DNA of 31,925 nt from Streptomyces roseochromogenus subsp. oscitans DS 12.976 (GCF_000497445.1 NZ_CM002285.1:5350449-5382373), one strand, 5' to 3'; positions 21,389-30,657 are shown, counted from the stretch's first letter. Program-made: numbers and translations. The notes: generated from the letters alone by a model not told the origin.

Positions 21389-22510
21389 TCAGCGCACTGT
21401 CCGGAAGAACGACCGGAGTTCGTCCATGAGAAGCTCCGGCTGCTCCAACGCCGGAAAGTGCCCCCCGCTCTCGTGGTCGGTCCAGCGGCGCAGATCCGTG
21501 AAACGCGCCTCGCACCACGCCCGTGGCATCCGCGCGTCCTTGGGGAACACCGCCAGCGCCGCGGGCACATGCACGGGGGCGAGGGCCATCTTGTTGTGGC
21601 TCTCCCAGTAGATACGGGCCGAGGAGGCGCCCGTGCGGCAGAGCCAGGCCAGGGTCACGCAGTCGAGCAGCGTGTCGCGCGGGATCAGCTTCTCCAGGTC
21701 GCCGTCGTGGTCGCTCCACGCCCAGTACTTCTCGGCCATCCAGGCCAGCTGGGCGACCGGGGAGTCGGTGAGGCCGTATCCGAGGGTCTGCGGCCGGGTC
21801 GCCTGGATCACCGAGTAGCCGCCCTCGTGCTGCTGGAACTCCTTGAGCGCGGCCAGACCGGCCAGGTCCCTGTCGTCCAGGGCCACCTGCTCCTGCGGCG
21901 GCCTGGCGAACGGCATGGCCAGGTGGATACCTGCCAGGTGGGCGGCGTCCGTCTCGCCGAGTATGCCGGTGAGGAAGGAGCCCCAGTCGACGCCGTGGGC
22001 CGCGTAGCGGTCGTAGCCGAGCCGGGCCATCAGCTCGGCCCAGGCCGCGGCCGTACGCTCGACCGTCCAGCCGGGGGCGGAGGGCTTGTCGCTGAAGGCG
22101 AAGCCGGGCAGCGAGGGGCAGACCACGTGGAAGGCGTCGGCCGGGTCCTCGGGATGTGTCAGGGGCTGGATGAGGTCGAGGAACTCCACGACCGAGCCGG
22201 GCCAGCCGTGGCTGAGGAGCAGCGGCAGGGCGTCCGGGTGCGGGGAGCGCACGTGGAGGAAGTGCACGCCCAGGCCGTCGATCTCGGTGCGGAACTGGGG
22301 CAGCGCGTTCAGGCGTGCCTCGGCCGGCCGCCAGTCGTACCCGGTCCGCCAGTGCTCGGCCAGCTCCTTCAGATACGCCAGCGGTACGCCCTGCGACCAG
22401 TCGTCCACCGTCTCCGGCTCGGGCCAGCGGGTGCGGGCCAGGCGGTCCTTGAGGTCGGTGAGGTCCGCCTCGTCGAATGCCACGTGGAACGGCGTGACGT
22501 CCCTGCTCAT
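21389..22510 (-). CDS. Epoxide hydrolase (microsomal-EH type, alpha/beta fold)
   Basis: 373 aa with the N-terminal EH meander (about residues 5-110: V-A-F-D-E-A-D-L-T-D-L-K-D-R-L ... W-R-T-G-Y-D-W) and an alpha/beta-hydrolase core. The oxyanion motif H-G-W-P-G-S is at 101-106, the nucleophile Asp175 in H-G-V-D-W-G-S, and His351 in G-G-H-F-P-A. Such enzymes open epoxides with water through a covalent ester. Here it may form a diol or lactol during biosynthesis, or inactivate the mature epoxide as self-protection; both fit next to a DNA glycosylase. GGAGGG is 8 bp before the ATG. First gene of the minus-strand operon, under a SARP-type promoter with a good TAGCCT -10. Confidence 0.94.
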   Translation of the reverse strand: MSRDVTPFHVAFDEADLTDLKDRLARTRWPEPETVDDWSQGVPLAYLKELAEHWRTGYDWRPAEARLNALPQFRTEIDGLGVHFLHVRSPHPDALPLLLSHGWPGSVVEFLDLIQPLTHPEDPADAFHVVCPSLPGFAFSDKPSAPGWTVERTAAAWAELMARLGYDRYAAHGVDWGSFLTGILGETDAAHLAGIHLAMPFARPPQEQVALDDRDLAGLAALKEFQQHEGGYSVIQATRPQTLGYGLTDSPVAQLAWMAEKYWAWSDHDGDLEKLIPRDTLLDCVTLAWLCRTGASSARIYWESHNKMALAPVHVPAALAVFPKDARMPRAWCEARFTDLRRWTDHESGGHFPALEQPELLMDELRSFFRTVR

Positions 22511-22529
22511 CGTTGGCCCTCCGGGTCGG

Positions 22530-22541
22530 GTACGTACGTAC
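22530..22541. promoter_or_regulatory. 12-bp palindrome in the epoxide hydrolase leader
   Basis: GTACGTACGTAC is a perfect palindrome between the predicted transcription start and the ribosome site, in a good position for a repressor operator. It could also arise by chance. Confidence 0.35.
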
Positions 22542-22554
22542 TGGTGTCCCGCGG

Positions 22555-22586
22555 AGGCTAGGGCGGCGGGCTTGAGCACGGCTGGA
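22555..22586 (-). promoter_or_regulatory. SARP-type promoter of the epoxide hydrolase/P450/glycosylase operon
   Basis: Minus strand: TCCAGCC (22586-22580) and TCAAGCC (22575-22569), 11 bp apart, then 8 bp, then TAGCCT (22560-22555), matching TAnnnT fully. Probably drives six genes down to 15.6 kb. Confidence 0.65.
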
Positions 22587-22587
22587 A

Positions 22588-22764
22588 CGGTGCGGTTGCC
22601 TGCGGCGGGGCGGGGCGGGGCGTTGTGGCTTGTGTGTGGTGGTTCGGTGCGGTGTGTTGGGGCCTGCCTGCGGCGGCCTCTTGCGGTGCGGTGTGGCTTG
22701 TGTCGTGCCTGCGGCGGCCCCTTGTGGTGTGTTGTGGCTTGTGTCGCGCCTGTGGTGGGTGGGG
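22588..22764. repeat. 177-nt adenine-free G/T-rich tract with 41-bp tandem repeats
   Basis: No A occurs on the plus strand from 22588 to 22764. Within it, units beginning GCCTGCGGCGG start at 22666 and 22707 and a diverged one at 22748, exactly 41 bp apart; an earlier unit begins at 22598. A GGGG-C-GGGG-C-GGGG run sits at 22607-22620. It lies between two divergent SARP-type promoters and codes for nothing I recognise. Confidence 0.8.
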
Positions 22765-22776
22765 AGTCGGTGCCGC

Positions 22777-22866
22777 GCCGGGTGGTGTCCGTCCTCGGTC
22801 CGGCGGCCTGTTTCTCGACGGGGTTTCCGTGTTTTCGCGGGCCGCTGCGGGCGGACACCACCCGGC
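22777..22866. repeat. 15-bp inverted repeat with 60-nt loop
   Basis: GCCGGGTGGTGTCCG (22777-22791) pairs perfectly with 22852-22866. The enclosed 60 nt contain two T-rich runs, unusual for this DNA. It is upstream of the racemase promoter, so probably not part of that mRNA leader. Confidence 0.6.
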
Positions 22867-22903
22867 ACGTCCCCTCCCCGCCGTGCGCGGCTGCGGCACC
22901 GGT

Positions 22904-22957
22904 TCGAGTGCCGCGCGAGTGCGCCTGAGGGGGAGTTCCAGGGGCCGCTTGCAGCGT
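22904..22957 (+). promoter_or_regulatory. SARP-type promoter of the racemase gene
   Basis: Four heptamers at 11-bp spacing: TCGAGTG (22904), GCGAGTG (22915), TGAGGGG (22926), TCCAGGG (22937-22943); then 8 bp and CAGCGT (22952-22957). Confidence 0.65.
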
Positions 22958-22984
22958 GCCGACTCTGACGAGGAGGAGCCGCAG

Positions 22985-24007
22985 ATGGCGACAGGCACAG
23001 GACCGCTGAACGGCCTGCGGGTGGTGGAGCTCGCGGCGATCGGGCCCGCCCCGTTCGCCTGCATGATCTTCGCGGACCTGGGGGCCGACGTGGTGCGGAT
23101 CGACCGGTCCGACGGCGCCCGGTCGTTCGCGGACTGGCACGGAGAACTCGACCGTGGGCGCCGGTCGGTGGAGCTGGACCTCAAGGACCCGGGCGATGTC
23201 GACTGGCTGCTGCGGCAGCTGGAGCAGTCGGACGTCCTGGTGGAGGGGTTCAGGCCGGGCGTGGCGGAGCGGCTCGGTATCGGCCCGGAGGTCTGCCTCG
23301 GGCGCAGTCCGCGTCTGGTGTACGGCCGGATGACCGGCTGGGGCCAGGAGGGGCCGCTCGCCCGTACCCCGGGTCATGACATCAACTACCTCGCGCTGAC
23401 AGGCGCGTTGCACGCCATCGGAGAGGCCGGCGGTCCCCCTGTGCCGCCGGTCAACCTGCTGGGTGACTTCGCGGGTGGCGCGATGTTCCTGGTCGCCGGA
23501 GTGCTGGCCGCGCTGTACGAGCGGCAGAACTCCGGCCGGGGGCAGATCGTGGACGCCGCGATCGTGGACGGGGCCGGGGCGATGCTCGGCATGCTGACCG
23601 CGATGGCCGACAGCGGCCAGTGGCGGCATGAGCGCGGGGTCAATCTGCTCGACGGCGGTGCGCCCTTCTACAGCTGTTACGAGTGCGCCGACGGCGGTCA
23701 TGTCGCCGTCGGCGCGCTGGAGGAGCGGTTCTACCGAGCACTGCTGGAGGGTCTGGAGCTGGATCCCGAGCGGTTGCCCGATCGGAGTGATCCGGTCAAC
23801 TGGCCTTCGCTGCGGCGGGTGTTCGCGCGTCGGTTCCTCACCCGGAGCCGGGACGACTGGGCCCGCTGTTTCGAGGAAACGGAGGCGTGTGTGACGCCTG
23901 TCCTCAGCGTCACGGAGGCCGCCGCGCACCCCCACCACCAGGCCAGAGGCAGTGGGCCCGCCACCCCGGCGCCGCGCTTCAGCGGGACTCGAGCGGAATT
24001 CCACTGA
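22985..24007 (+). CDS. Alpha-methylacyl-CoA racemase (CaiB/BaiF family)
   Basis: 340 aa type III CoA-transferase fold. Compared with my memory of the Mycobacterium tuberculosis racemase MCR (catalytic His126, Asp156, Glu241), the equivalents here are H131 in P-G-H-D-I-N-Y, D161 in L-L-G-D-F-A-G-G and E246 in V-G-A-L-E, all shifted by five. This racemase set, rather than the single transferase Asp, indicates epimerisation at C-2 of a 2-methylacyl-CoA. With citramalate synthase nearby, a natural substrate would be 2-methylbutyryl-CoA for the starter unit. GAGGAGGAG precedes ATG 22985; the open frame further upstream is the skewed repeat region. About 40-50 residues shorter than human AMACR but near usual bacterial length. 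Confidence 0.9.
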   Translation: MATGTGPLNGLRVVELAAIGPAPFACMIFADLGADVVRIDRSDGARSFADWHGELDRGRRSVELDLKDPGDVDWLLRQLEQSDVLVEGFRPGVAERLGIGPEVCLGRSPRLVYGRMTGWGQEGPLARTPGHDINYLALTGALHAIGEAGGPPVPPVNLLGDFAGGAMFLVAGVLAALYERQNSGRGQIVDAAIVDGAGAMLGMLTAMADSGQWRHERGVNLLDGGAPFYSCYECADGGHVAVGALEERFYRALLEGLELDPERLPDRSDPVNWPSLRRVFARRFLTRSRDDWARCFEETEACVTPVLSVTEAAAHPHHQARGSGPATPAPRFSGTRAEFH

Positions 24008-24022
24008 CCGCGGTCACCCTGC

Positions 24023-24049
24023 ATGGTGGGCGACAGTTCTGCCCACCAT
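24023..24049. promoter_or_regulatory. Palindrome upstream of the second MFS gene
   Basis: ATGGTGGGC (24023-24031) and GCCCACCAT (24041-24049) are perfect 9-bp arms with a 9-nt spacer, just after the racemase stop. It may be a terminator for the racemase or a TetR/MarR-type operator for the exporter, which is the one leading plus-strand gene without a SARP-type site. A C-rich, G-poor leader follows. Confidence 0.5.
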
Positions 24050-24108
24050 CGCCCCAACCCCACACCAATCCCCCAAACAACCCCCCAAGTAATAGGAGAG
24101 GCCACATC

Positions 24109-25860
24109 ATGGCTATTTCGTCCGAACAGGCTCCGTCCGTCGAGACGGAGGTGGACAGCAGGACGACGGGCGCGGATCCGACGGCGGGGGACAGGCCGCT
24201 GGACCCCAGGCGCTGGGCAGCCCTGCTGGTGCTGCTCGTCTCCGCCTTCCTGGATCTGCTGGACGGCACGATCGCCAATGTGGCGGCGCCCTCCATGCAA
24301 CGGGAGCTGCACGCCGGATACTCGGCCATCCAGTGGGTCCTGGTGGGCTACCAGCTCGCCTTCGCCCTGACCCTGATCCTCGGCGGACGGCTCGGTGACA
24401 TCTACGGGCGCAAGAAGATGTTCCTCGTCGGCGTTGCCGGGTTCACGCTGTGCTCGCTCGCGGCCGGCATCGCCCAGGAGCCATGGCAGCTGGTGGTCGC
24501 GCGGGTGATCCAGGGCGCCTCGTCCGGTGTCATGGTGCCGCAGGTGCTGTCGATCATCCACGTCACCTTCAACGACAAGGAACGCGGCACCGCCTTCGCC
24601 CTGCACGGCCTGGTCGGCGGTCTCGCCGCGACGCTCGGTCTGGCCCTCGGCGGTCTGCTGGTCGAGTGGAACCTGTTCGGCCTCGACTGGCGTCTGGTGT
24701 TCCTGGTCAACGTGCCCGTCGGCCTGGTGGGTCTGGTGTACGGCGCCAAGGTCATCACCGAGTCGAAGGCGCCGCAGGCGCTCCGGCTGGACATCCGCGG
24801 CGTGGTGCTGCTGACCCTCGGCTTCGTGATGCTGGTCTTCCCGCTGCTGCAGGGCCGGGAGCTGGGCTGGCCCGCGCTGGGCTTCGTCTCCATGGGTGCC
24901 TCGGTGCTGGTGCTCCTCGGCTTCGTCGCCTGGCAGCGTGAGAAGACCCGCCGGGACGGGTCGCCGCTGGTAGAGCTGGGCCTCTTCCGTACCCGCAGCT
25001 ACTCGGCCGGCCTCGGCGTGAACCTGATCTTCTACGCGGGCATGGGCATGTTCACCATCGGGTGGACGCTGTACATGCAGGTCGGCCAGGGCTGGTCCCC
25101 GATGCGGGCCGGCCTCACCAGCCTCCCGTTCTGCGTCGGCGCCTTCCTCACCGCCACCTCGTCCGTGATGATCCTGGTGCCCAAGTTCGGCCGCAAGGCG
25201 ATGCAGATCGGTGCCGTGGTGCTGATGATCGGGCTGGGCACGTACGTCTGGGTGGCCGGCAAGTACGGCCACGACGTCACCTCCTGGAAGATCGCGATCC
25301 CGCTGTTCCTGGTCGGCCTCGGCTTCGGCACGGTGGCCACCCCGCTGCCGCTGATCGTCACCTCCGAGGTGCCGCACGAGCACGCCGGTTCGGCCTCCGG
25401 TGTGGTCAACACCAACACCCAGCTCGGCTTCGCCATCGGCGGCGCCCTGATCAGCGTGGTGTTCTTCGGCGGCATCGTCGGCAACACCACCGCCAATGTC
25501 GATCACCAGCTTCCGCAGCTGCGCAAGGAGCTGGTGGCGAGCGCCCAGGTCACCCCGGGCCAGGCGGACCGGATCGCCACGGCCTACCGGACCTGCGCCA
25601 TCGACCGGGCGGGCGAGAAGGACGCCTCTGTCGTGCCCGCCAGCTGCACCGTGCAGCCGCTGCGCGACGCGAAGGTGGCTCAGGTCGTCGGCACGTACGG
25701 CAAGGCGCAGGTCGGTGACTCCTTCTCCGACAGCTTCCGGACGCTGCTCAAGGCCTTCATCGGGGTCACCGCCGTGGTGTTCCTGCTGATGTTCGCCCTG
25801 CCCAAGCGGCTGCGCCAGGAGCAGCCGGCCGGCGAGCCCGAGGCCGCCCCGGCCTCCTGA
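24109..25860 (+). CDS. MFS drug exporter, DHA2 family (14 TM, with large external loop)
   Basis: 583 aa. First helix has L-D-L-L-D-G-T-I-A-N-V-A-A-P, loop 2-3 has G-G-R-L-G-D-I-Y-G-R-K-K, and the centre V-I-Q-G-A-S-S-G-V-M-V-P-Q. Between the last two membrane segments is a soluble loop of about 80 residues (roughly 465-550) with a Cys pair (C-A-I-D ... S-C-T-V), longer than in the other exporter here. Such QacA/LfrA-like pumps commonly export polyketide drugs. AGGAG precedes ATG 24109. The gap upstream holds a palindrome and the gene ends at a terminator, so its control may differ from that of the SARP-type operons. Confidence 0.93.
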   Translation: MAISSEQAPSVETEVDSRTTGADPTAGDRPLDPRRWAALLVLLVSAFLDLLDGTIANVAAPSMQRELHAGYSAIQWVLVGYQLAFALTLILGGRLGDIYGRKKMFLVGVAGFTLCSLAAGIAQEPWQLVVARVIQGASSGVMVPQVLSIIHVTFNDKERGTAFALHGLVGGLAATLGLALGGLLVEWNLFGLDWRLVFLVNVPVGLVGLVYGAKVITESKAPQALRLDIRGVVLLTLGFVMLVFPLLQGRELGWPALGFVSMGASVLVLLGFVAWQREKTRRDGSPLVELGLFRTRSYSAGLGVNLIFYAGMGMFTIGWTLYMQVGQGWSPMRAGLTSLPFCVGAFLTATSSVMILVPKFGRKAMQIGAVVLMIGLGTYVWVAGKYGHDVTSWKIAIPLFLVGLGFGTVATPLPLIVTSEVPHEHAGSASGVVNTNTQLGFAIGGALISVVFFGGIVGNTTANVDHQLPQLRKELVASAQVTPGQADRIATAYRTCAIDRAGEKDASVVPASCTVQPLRDAKVAQVVGTYGKAQVGDSFSDSFRTLLKAFIGVTAVVFLLMFALPKRLRQEQPAGEPEAAPAS

Positions 25861-25889
25861 GAGGGCGGTGCACAGCACGGCATCGTCGG

Positions 25890-25921
25890 GGGGTCGGACG
25901 GCACACAAGCCGCCCGACCCC
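25890..25921 (+). terminator. Terminator after the second MFS gene
   Basis: GGGGTCGGACGGC (25890-25902) and GCCGCCCGACCCC (25909-25921) pair at 12 of 13 positions around a 6-nt loop, 30 bp past the stop. Confidence 0.8.
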
Positions 25922-25942
25922 TCAGGTGTGCCCTCGCGACAA

Positions 25943-26010
25943 CGCCCCAAGGGGCGCGGGGCTGTGTTTGACATGCGGCTCCGCCGCGTGGGCGCGACCA
26001 GCCACAGCGA
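25943..26010. repeat. Dispersed Streptomyces palindromic element, long copy
   Basis: CGCCCC/GGGGCG hairpin (25943-25956), then CGGGGCTGTGT, a GCGGC-TCC-GCCGC hairpin (25975-25987) and GGGCGCGACCAGCCAC. This two-hairpin module is very common between genes in Streptomyces; origin and role are not established. It fills the gap between the terminator and the citramalate synthase promoter. Confidence 0.7.
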
Positions 26011-26055
26011 CCCCGCAGACGCCGTACAACCCGTCGCGGCATCCCCGGACAGCGT

Positions 26056-26098
26056 TCAAGCAGACTTCCGGCCCACTTCGAGCCAGCGGCCGGAGTCT
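26056..26098 (+). promoter_or_regulatory. SARP-type promoter of the citramalate synthase operon
   Basis: TCAAGCA (26056-26062), TCCGGCC (26067-26073), TCGAGCC (26078-26084), each 11 bp apart, 8 bp, then GAGTCT (26093-26098). Confidence 0.6.
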
Positions 26099-26148
26099 GG
26101 GTTCAGCCGCGCAGCGAACCCGCTGCAGGCCGACAGGAAGGAGGGGCG

Positions 26149-27759
<1,611 letters not shown>

Positions 27760-27784
27760 CCTCTTCGAACCCTCTGGAGCGGCT

Positions 27785-28843
27785 GTGCGTGTGGAAGACA
27801 TCTACCTGCGGGGGACCGCCGTACGTCTCCCGTCCCGATTGCGCGTCGACGACGCCGTGGCCGCGGGCGAGTGCCCGCCCGGCCTCGTCGCCGCCACCGG
27901 CGCCGTCTCGGTGGCGTACTCCCCGGACGAGTCCGCCGCCGAGATGGCGGCGCAGGCCGCCCGGGCGGCACTGGCCCGTGCGGGCAGCGCCCCGGCCGAC
28001 GTCGACCTGGTGCTGCACGCGGACACCTACCACCAGGGCCAGGACCTGTGGCCCGTGGCCTCGTACATCCAGCGGGAGGCCCTGGGCAACAACTGCCCCG
28101 CCCTGGAGATCCGGCAGATGTCGAACGGGGGCCTCGCGGCCCTCGACCTGGCCGCCGCCTACCTCACGGCCGGCCACGGGCACGGCGACGCGCTGCTCAC
28201 CAGTGCCGACCGCTTCTGCACCCCGGGCATCGACCGCTGGCAGACCGACCCCGGCACGCCCTACGCCGACGGCGCCGCCGCGCTCGTGCTGTCCCGGCGC
28301 GGCGGCTTCGCCCGCCTGGTCTCCCTCGCCCTGCACGCCGACCCGTCGCTGGAACCCCTGCACCGCGGCGACGAGCCGTTCACCAGGGCCCCGTTCAGCA
28401 GCCGGATGCCCGTGGACTTCGAGGAGGCCAAGCGCGCCTTCGTCGGCCGGGTGGGGATGTCGTACGCCATCACCCGGGCGCACGCCGGGCAGCAGACCGT
28501 GCTCAAGCAGGCGCTCGCCGACGCCGGCATGGAACTCGGCGACGCCCGGTGGGTGGTGCTTCCCCACTTCGGGCGGCGTCGGCTGCAGTCCATCTACTAC
28601 AAGCCATTCGGCATCGAACCGGCCCGTACCACCTGGGAGTTCAGCCGGACTGTCGGCCACCTCGGCGCCGGCGACCAGTTCGCGAGCCTCGACCATCTGC
28701 TGGTCTCCGGCCAGGCCTCCCCCGGCGACCGCTGCGTACTGGTGAGTGTCGGAGCGGGATACAGCTGGGGCTGCGCCGTCGTAGAGATCACCGAACGCCC
28801 TCACTGGGCCCAGGGCCGGGAAGAGAGTCCCGGCGGGTCCTGA
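27785..28843 (+). CDS. KAS III-like starter acyltransferase, Ser nucleophile (DpsC/CerJ type)
   Basis: 352 aa thiolase-fold protein. The position of the KAS III cysteine is Ser113 in R-Q-M-S-N-G-G, as in DpsC of daunorubicin biosynthesis, which selects the propionyl starter with a Ser. The other catalytic positions appear to be His261 (V-V-L-P-H-F-G) and Asp297 (G-H-L-G-A-G-D-Q-F); the latter replaces the KAS III Asn and matches the acyltransferase CerJ. The protein should therefore transfer acyl groups or prime the synthase rather than act as a standard Cys-His-Asn condensing enzyme. GTG 27785 has GGAG 5 bp upstream; another GTG two codons later is possible. Co-transcribed with citramalate synthase, supporting a starter-unit role. 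Confidence 0.92.
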   Translation: MRVEDIYLRGTAVRLPSRLRVDDAVAAGECPPGLVAATGAVSVAYSPDESAAEMAAQAARAALARAGSAPADVDLVLHADTYHQGQDLWPVASYIQREALGNNCPALEIRQMSNGGLAALDLAAAYLTAGHGHGDALLTSADRFCTPGIDRWQTDPGTPYADGAAALVLSRRGGFARLVSLALHADPSLEPLHRGDEPFTRAPFSSRMPVDFEEAKRAFVGRVGMSYAITRAHAGQQTVLKQALADAGMELGDARWVVLPHFGRRRLQSIYYKPFGIEPARTTWEFSRTVGHLGAGDQFASLDHLLVSGQASPGDRCVLVSVGAGYSWGCAVVEITERPHWAQGREESPGGS

Positions 28844-28882
28844 AGCCGTGCCCGGCCTGATATGGCCGGTCTCCACCCGCCG

Positions 28883-28914
28883 TCGAGGTGTGCTCGAGGC
28901 GGCTGTGCCACTCT
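28883..28914 (+). promoter_or_regulatory. SARP-type promoter of the aromatase/cyclase operon
   Basis: TCGAGGT (28883-28889) and TCGAGGC (28894-28900), 11 bp apart, 8 bp, then CACTCT (28909-28914). Together with 5417-5448, the cleanest TCGAGnn pair of the window. Confidence 0.7.
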
Positions 28915-28959
28915 GCTGATCGCCGTCACGGACGGCACGATTCGAAGGAAGGACCCGCC

Positions 28960-29973
28960 GTGGCGACGACCGTTACGAGCGAGACACCGGACACCGCCCC
29001 CCTCGCCGGCACGCATCTGACGGAACACTCCATCACCGTGGCGGCGCCACCGGAGGCCTGCTACGCGCTGGTGGCGGACGTCGCCTCCTGGCCCCAGGTG
29101 TTCGGGCCCACCGTCCACGTCGAGGTGGTCGAGGAGAGCCGGGACGCGGCGGGCGCGGGCGAGCAGCTGCTGCGCATCTGGGCGATCGCCCACGAGCAGG
29201 TGCGCACCTGGACCTCGCGCCGCACCCTCGATCCGCACTCCCGTACGGTCACTTTCCGCCAGGTGGTCTCGGCGGCCCCCGTCGCCTCGATGGGCGGCAC
29301 CTGGCGCATCGAGTCCCTGGAGGACGGCACGACACGGGTGGTGCTGCTGCACGACTACCGCGCCGTGGGCGACGACCCGGAGGCCGAGCAGCTCATCGAG
29401 CGCGCCGTGGACCGCAACAGCGTCGCCGAACTCGCGGCCCTGAAGAACGCGGCGGAACTCGGCGAGTCCGCGGACGAACTCCAGTTCACTTTCAGTGACT
29501 CGGTGACGGTCGCCGGGGCCGCCGGCGACGTGTACGCCTTCCTGGACCGCGCCGATCTGTGGCCCGAGCGGCTGCCCCATGTGGCGCGGCTCGCCCTCAC
29601 CGAGGACGAACCGGGCATCCAGCACATGGACATGGACACCCGCAGCCCGGACGGCTCCCTGCACAACACCACCTCGGTCCGGGTGTGTTTCGAGGACCGC
29701 AAGGAGATCGTGTACAAGCAACTGCGGGTACCGGTGGCCATGCGGGTGCACACCGGACGCTGGACCATCGAACCGTCGGGTGACGGGGAGACCCTCACCG
29801 TCACCTCCTGGCACACGGTGGTGCTCGACCCCGAGGGCGTGCGCTCCGCGCTCGGCGCCGACGCCACGCTCGCCGAGGCCAGGGCCCTGGTCCGCAAGAC
29901 CCTGGGTACCAACAGCTCGACCACCTTGCGCCATGCCAAGCAATTCGCGGAGGACCTGCATGCCGGGACGTGA
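28960..29973 (+). CDS. Di-domain polyketide aromatase/cyclase (ARO/CYC)
   Basis: 337 aa made of two START/SRPBCC halves (about 14-155 and 168-335). The first half has H-S-I-T-V-A-A-P-P-E-A-C-Y-A-L-V-A-D-V-A-S-W-P, the second F-S-D-S-V-T-V-A-G-A-A-G-D-V-Y-A-F-L-D-R-A-D-L-W-P, the usual ARO/CYC helix-strand entry motifs. Di-domain ARO/CYCs of the ActVII/Gris type close and dehydrate the first ring of KR-reduced polyketides; the presence of an ActIII-like KR here agrees. GTG 28960 has GAAGGAAGGA upstream; an upstream in-frame start at 28888 lies inside the promoter repeats and is rejected. The following gene overlaps by 14 bp. Confidence 0.94.
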   Translation: MATTVTSETPDTAPLAGTHLTEHSITVAAPPEACYALVADVASWPQVFGPTVHVEVVEESRDAAGAGEQLLRIWAIAHEQVRTWTSRRTLDPHSRTVTFRQVVSAAPVASMGGTWRIESLEDGTTRVVLLHDYRAVGDDPEAEQLIERAVDRNSVAELAALKNAAELGESADELQFTFSDSVTVAGAAGDVYAFLDRADLWPERLPHVARLALTEDEPGIQHMDMDTRSPDGSLHNTTSVRVCFEDRKEIVYKQLRVPVAMRVHTGRWTIEPSGDGETLTVTSWHTVVLDPEGVRSALGADATLAEARALVRKTLGTNSSTTLRHAKQFAEDLHAGT

Positions 29974-30589
29974 TCTCACCGGACCCGTCACGATCATCAA
30001 CCGTTTCGAGGTCAAGGGCGACACCGACAGGTTCGAGCGGATGTTCCGGGAACACTCCCAGTTCCTGCGCCGGCGCACCGACTTCGACTTCCTGGTGACC
30101 GTACGCCTCGCCGACCATCCGCATGTGTACGTCCACCTGGGGCACTGGCGCACCCTGCGCGCCTTCCGCGACACCGTGCACGACGAGACGTTCCTGGGCC
30201 ATGTCGAGCGGCTGGAACCGCTTGTCGAGACAGAGGTCGACCAGGCCGTCAGCGTCGGCCGGGTGCTGCGGGACAACGCGCGGGTCGGCACCGAGAGCGT
30301 CGTGCTGCTGCGCGCCCGGGTCGGCGGGGACTGGCGCGCCTTCGAGCGGCGGTTCGCCGGTCTCGCCGGCCGTCTCGGCGAGGCGGACGGCTTCGGCGGC
30401 AGCGACCTGCTGCGCTCCCTGCTGCGCCCCGCGCTCTACACCGGCGTGCTGTGGTGGCGGGACCCCGAGTCGCTGGAGCGGGCCCTGGACAGCGAGCCGG
30501 TCCAGGCCGCCCGGGAGGAGCTGGAGCGAGGCGCCGAGGTCGTGCTGGAGCGGACCCGGCACATGGCCTACGAACGCGTGATCGACTGA
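29960..30589 (+). CDS. Di-domain ABM-fold cyclase/monooxygenase
   Basis: 209 aa with two ferredoxin-like alpha/beta-barrel repeats of the antibiotic-biosynthesis-monooxygenase type: the first about 8-100 (T-I-I-N-R-F-E-V-K-G-D-T-D-R-F-E-R-M-F), the second about 112-205 (V-V-L-L-R-A-R-V-G-G-D-W-R-A-F-E-R-R-F). Fused ABM pairs in aromatic polyketide clusters act as cofactor-free anthrone-type oxygenases or as later-ring cyclases; which applies here is open. The ATG at 29960 lies within the end of the ARO/CYC gene (14-bp overlap, different frame), so the two are translated together. A perfect hairpin follows 33 bp after the stop. Confidence 0.85.
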   Translation: MPGRDLTGPVTIINRFEVKGDTDRFERMFREHSQFLRRRTDFDFLVTVRLADHPHVYVHLGHWRTLRAFRDTVHDETFLGHVERLEPLVETEVDQAVSVGRVLRDNARVGTESVVLLRARVGGDWRAFERRFAGLAGRLGEADGFGGSDLLRSLLRPALYTGVLWWRDPESLERALDSEPVQAAREELERGAEVVLERTRHMAYERVID

Positions 30590-30621
30590 TCGCAACCCCC
30601 AGGGGCGGACGCCCCAGCGGT

Positions 30622-30657
30622 GACCGAGCCGAGGACTCCCTGGTCCTCGGCTCGGTC
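30622..30657 (+). terminator. Terminator after the ABM gene
   Basis: Perfect 15-bp arms GACCGAGCCGAGGAC (30622-30636) and complement (30643-30657), 6-nt loop. Confidence 0.92.

Noticed and set aside
22625..22984. N-terminal extension of the racemase (open frame from 22625)
   Set aside because: The extension translates the repeat tract and promoter; the ATG at 22985 has a strong ribosome site and the family N-terminus.
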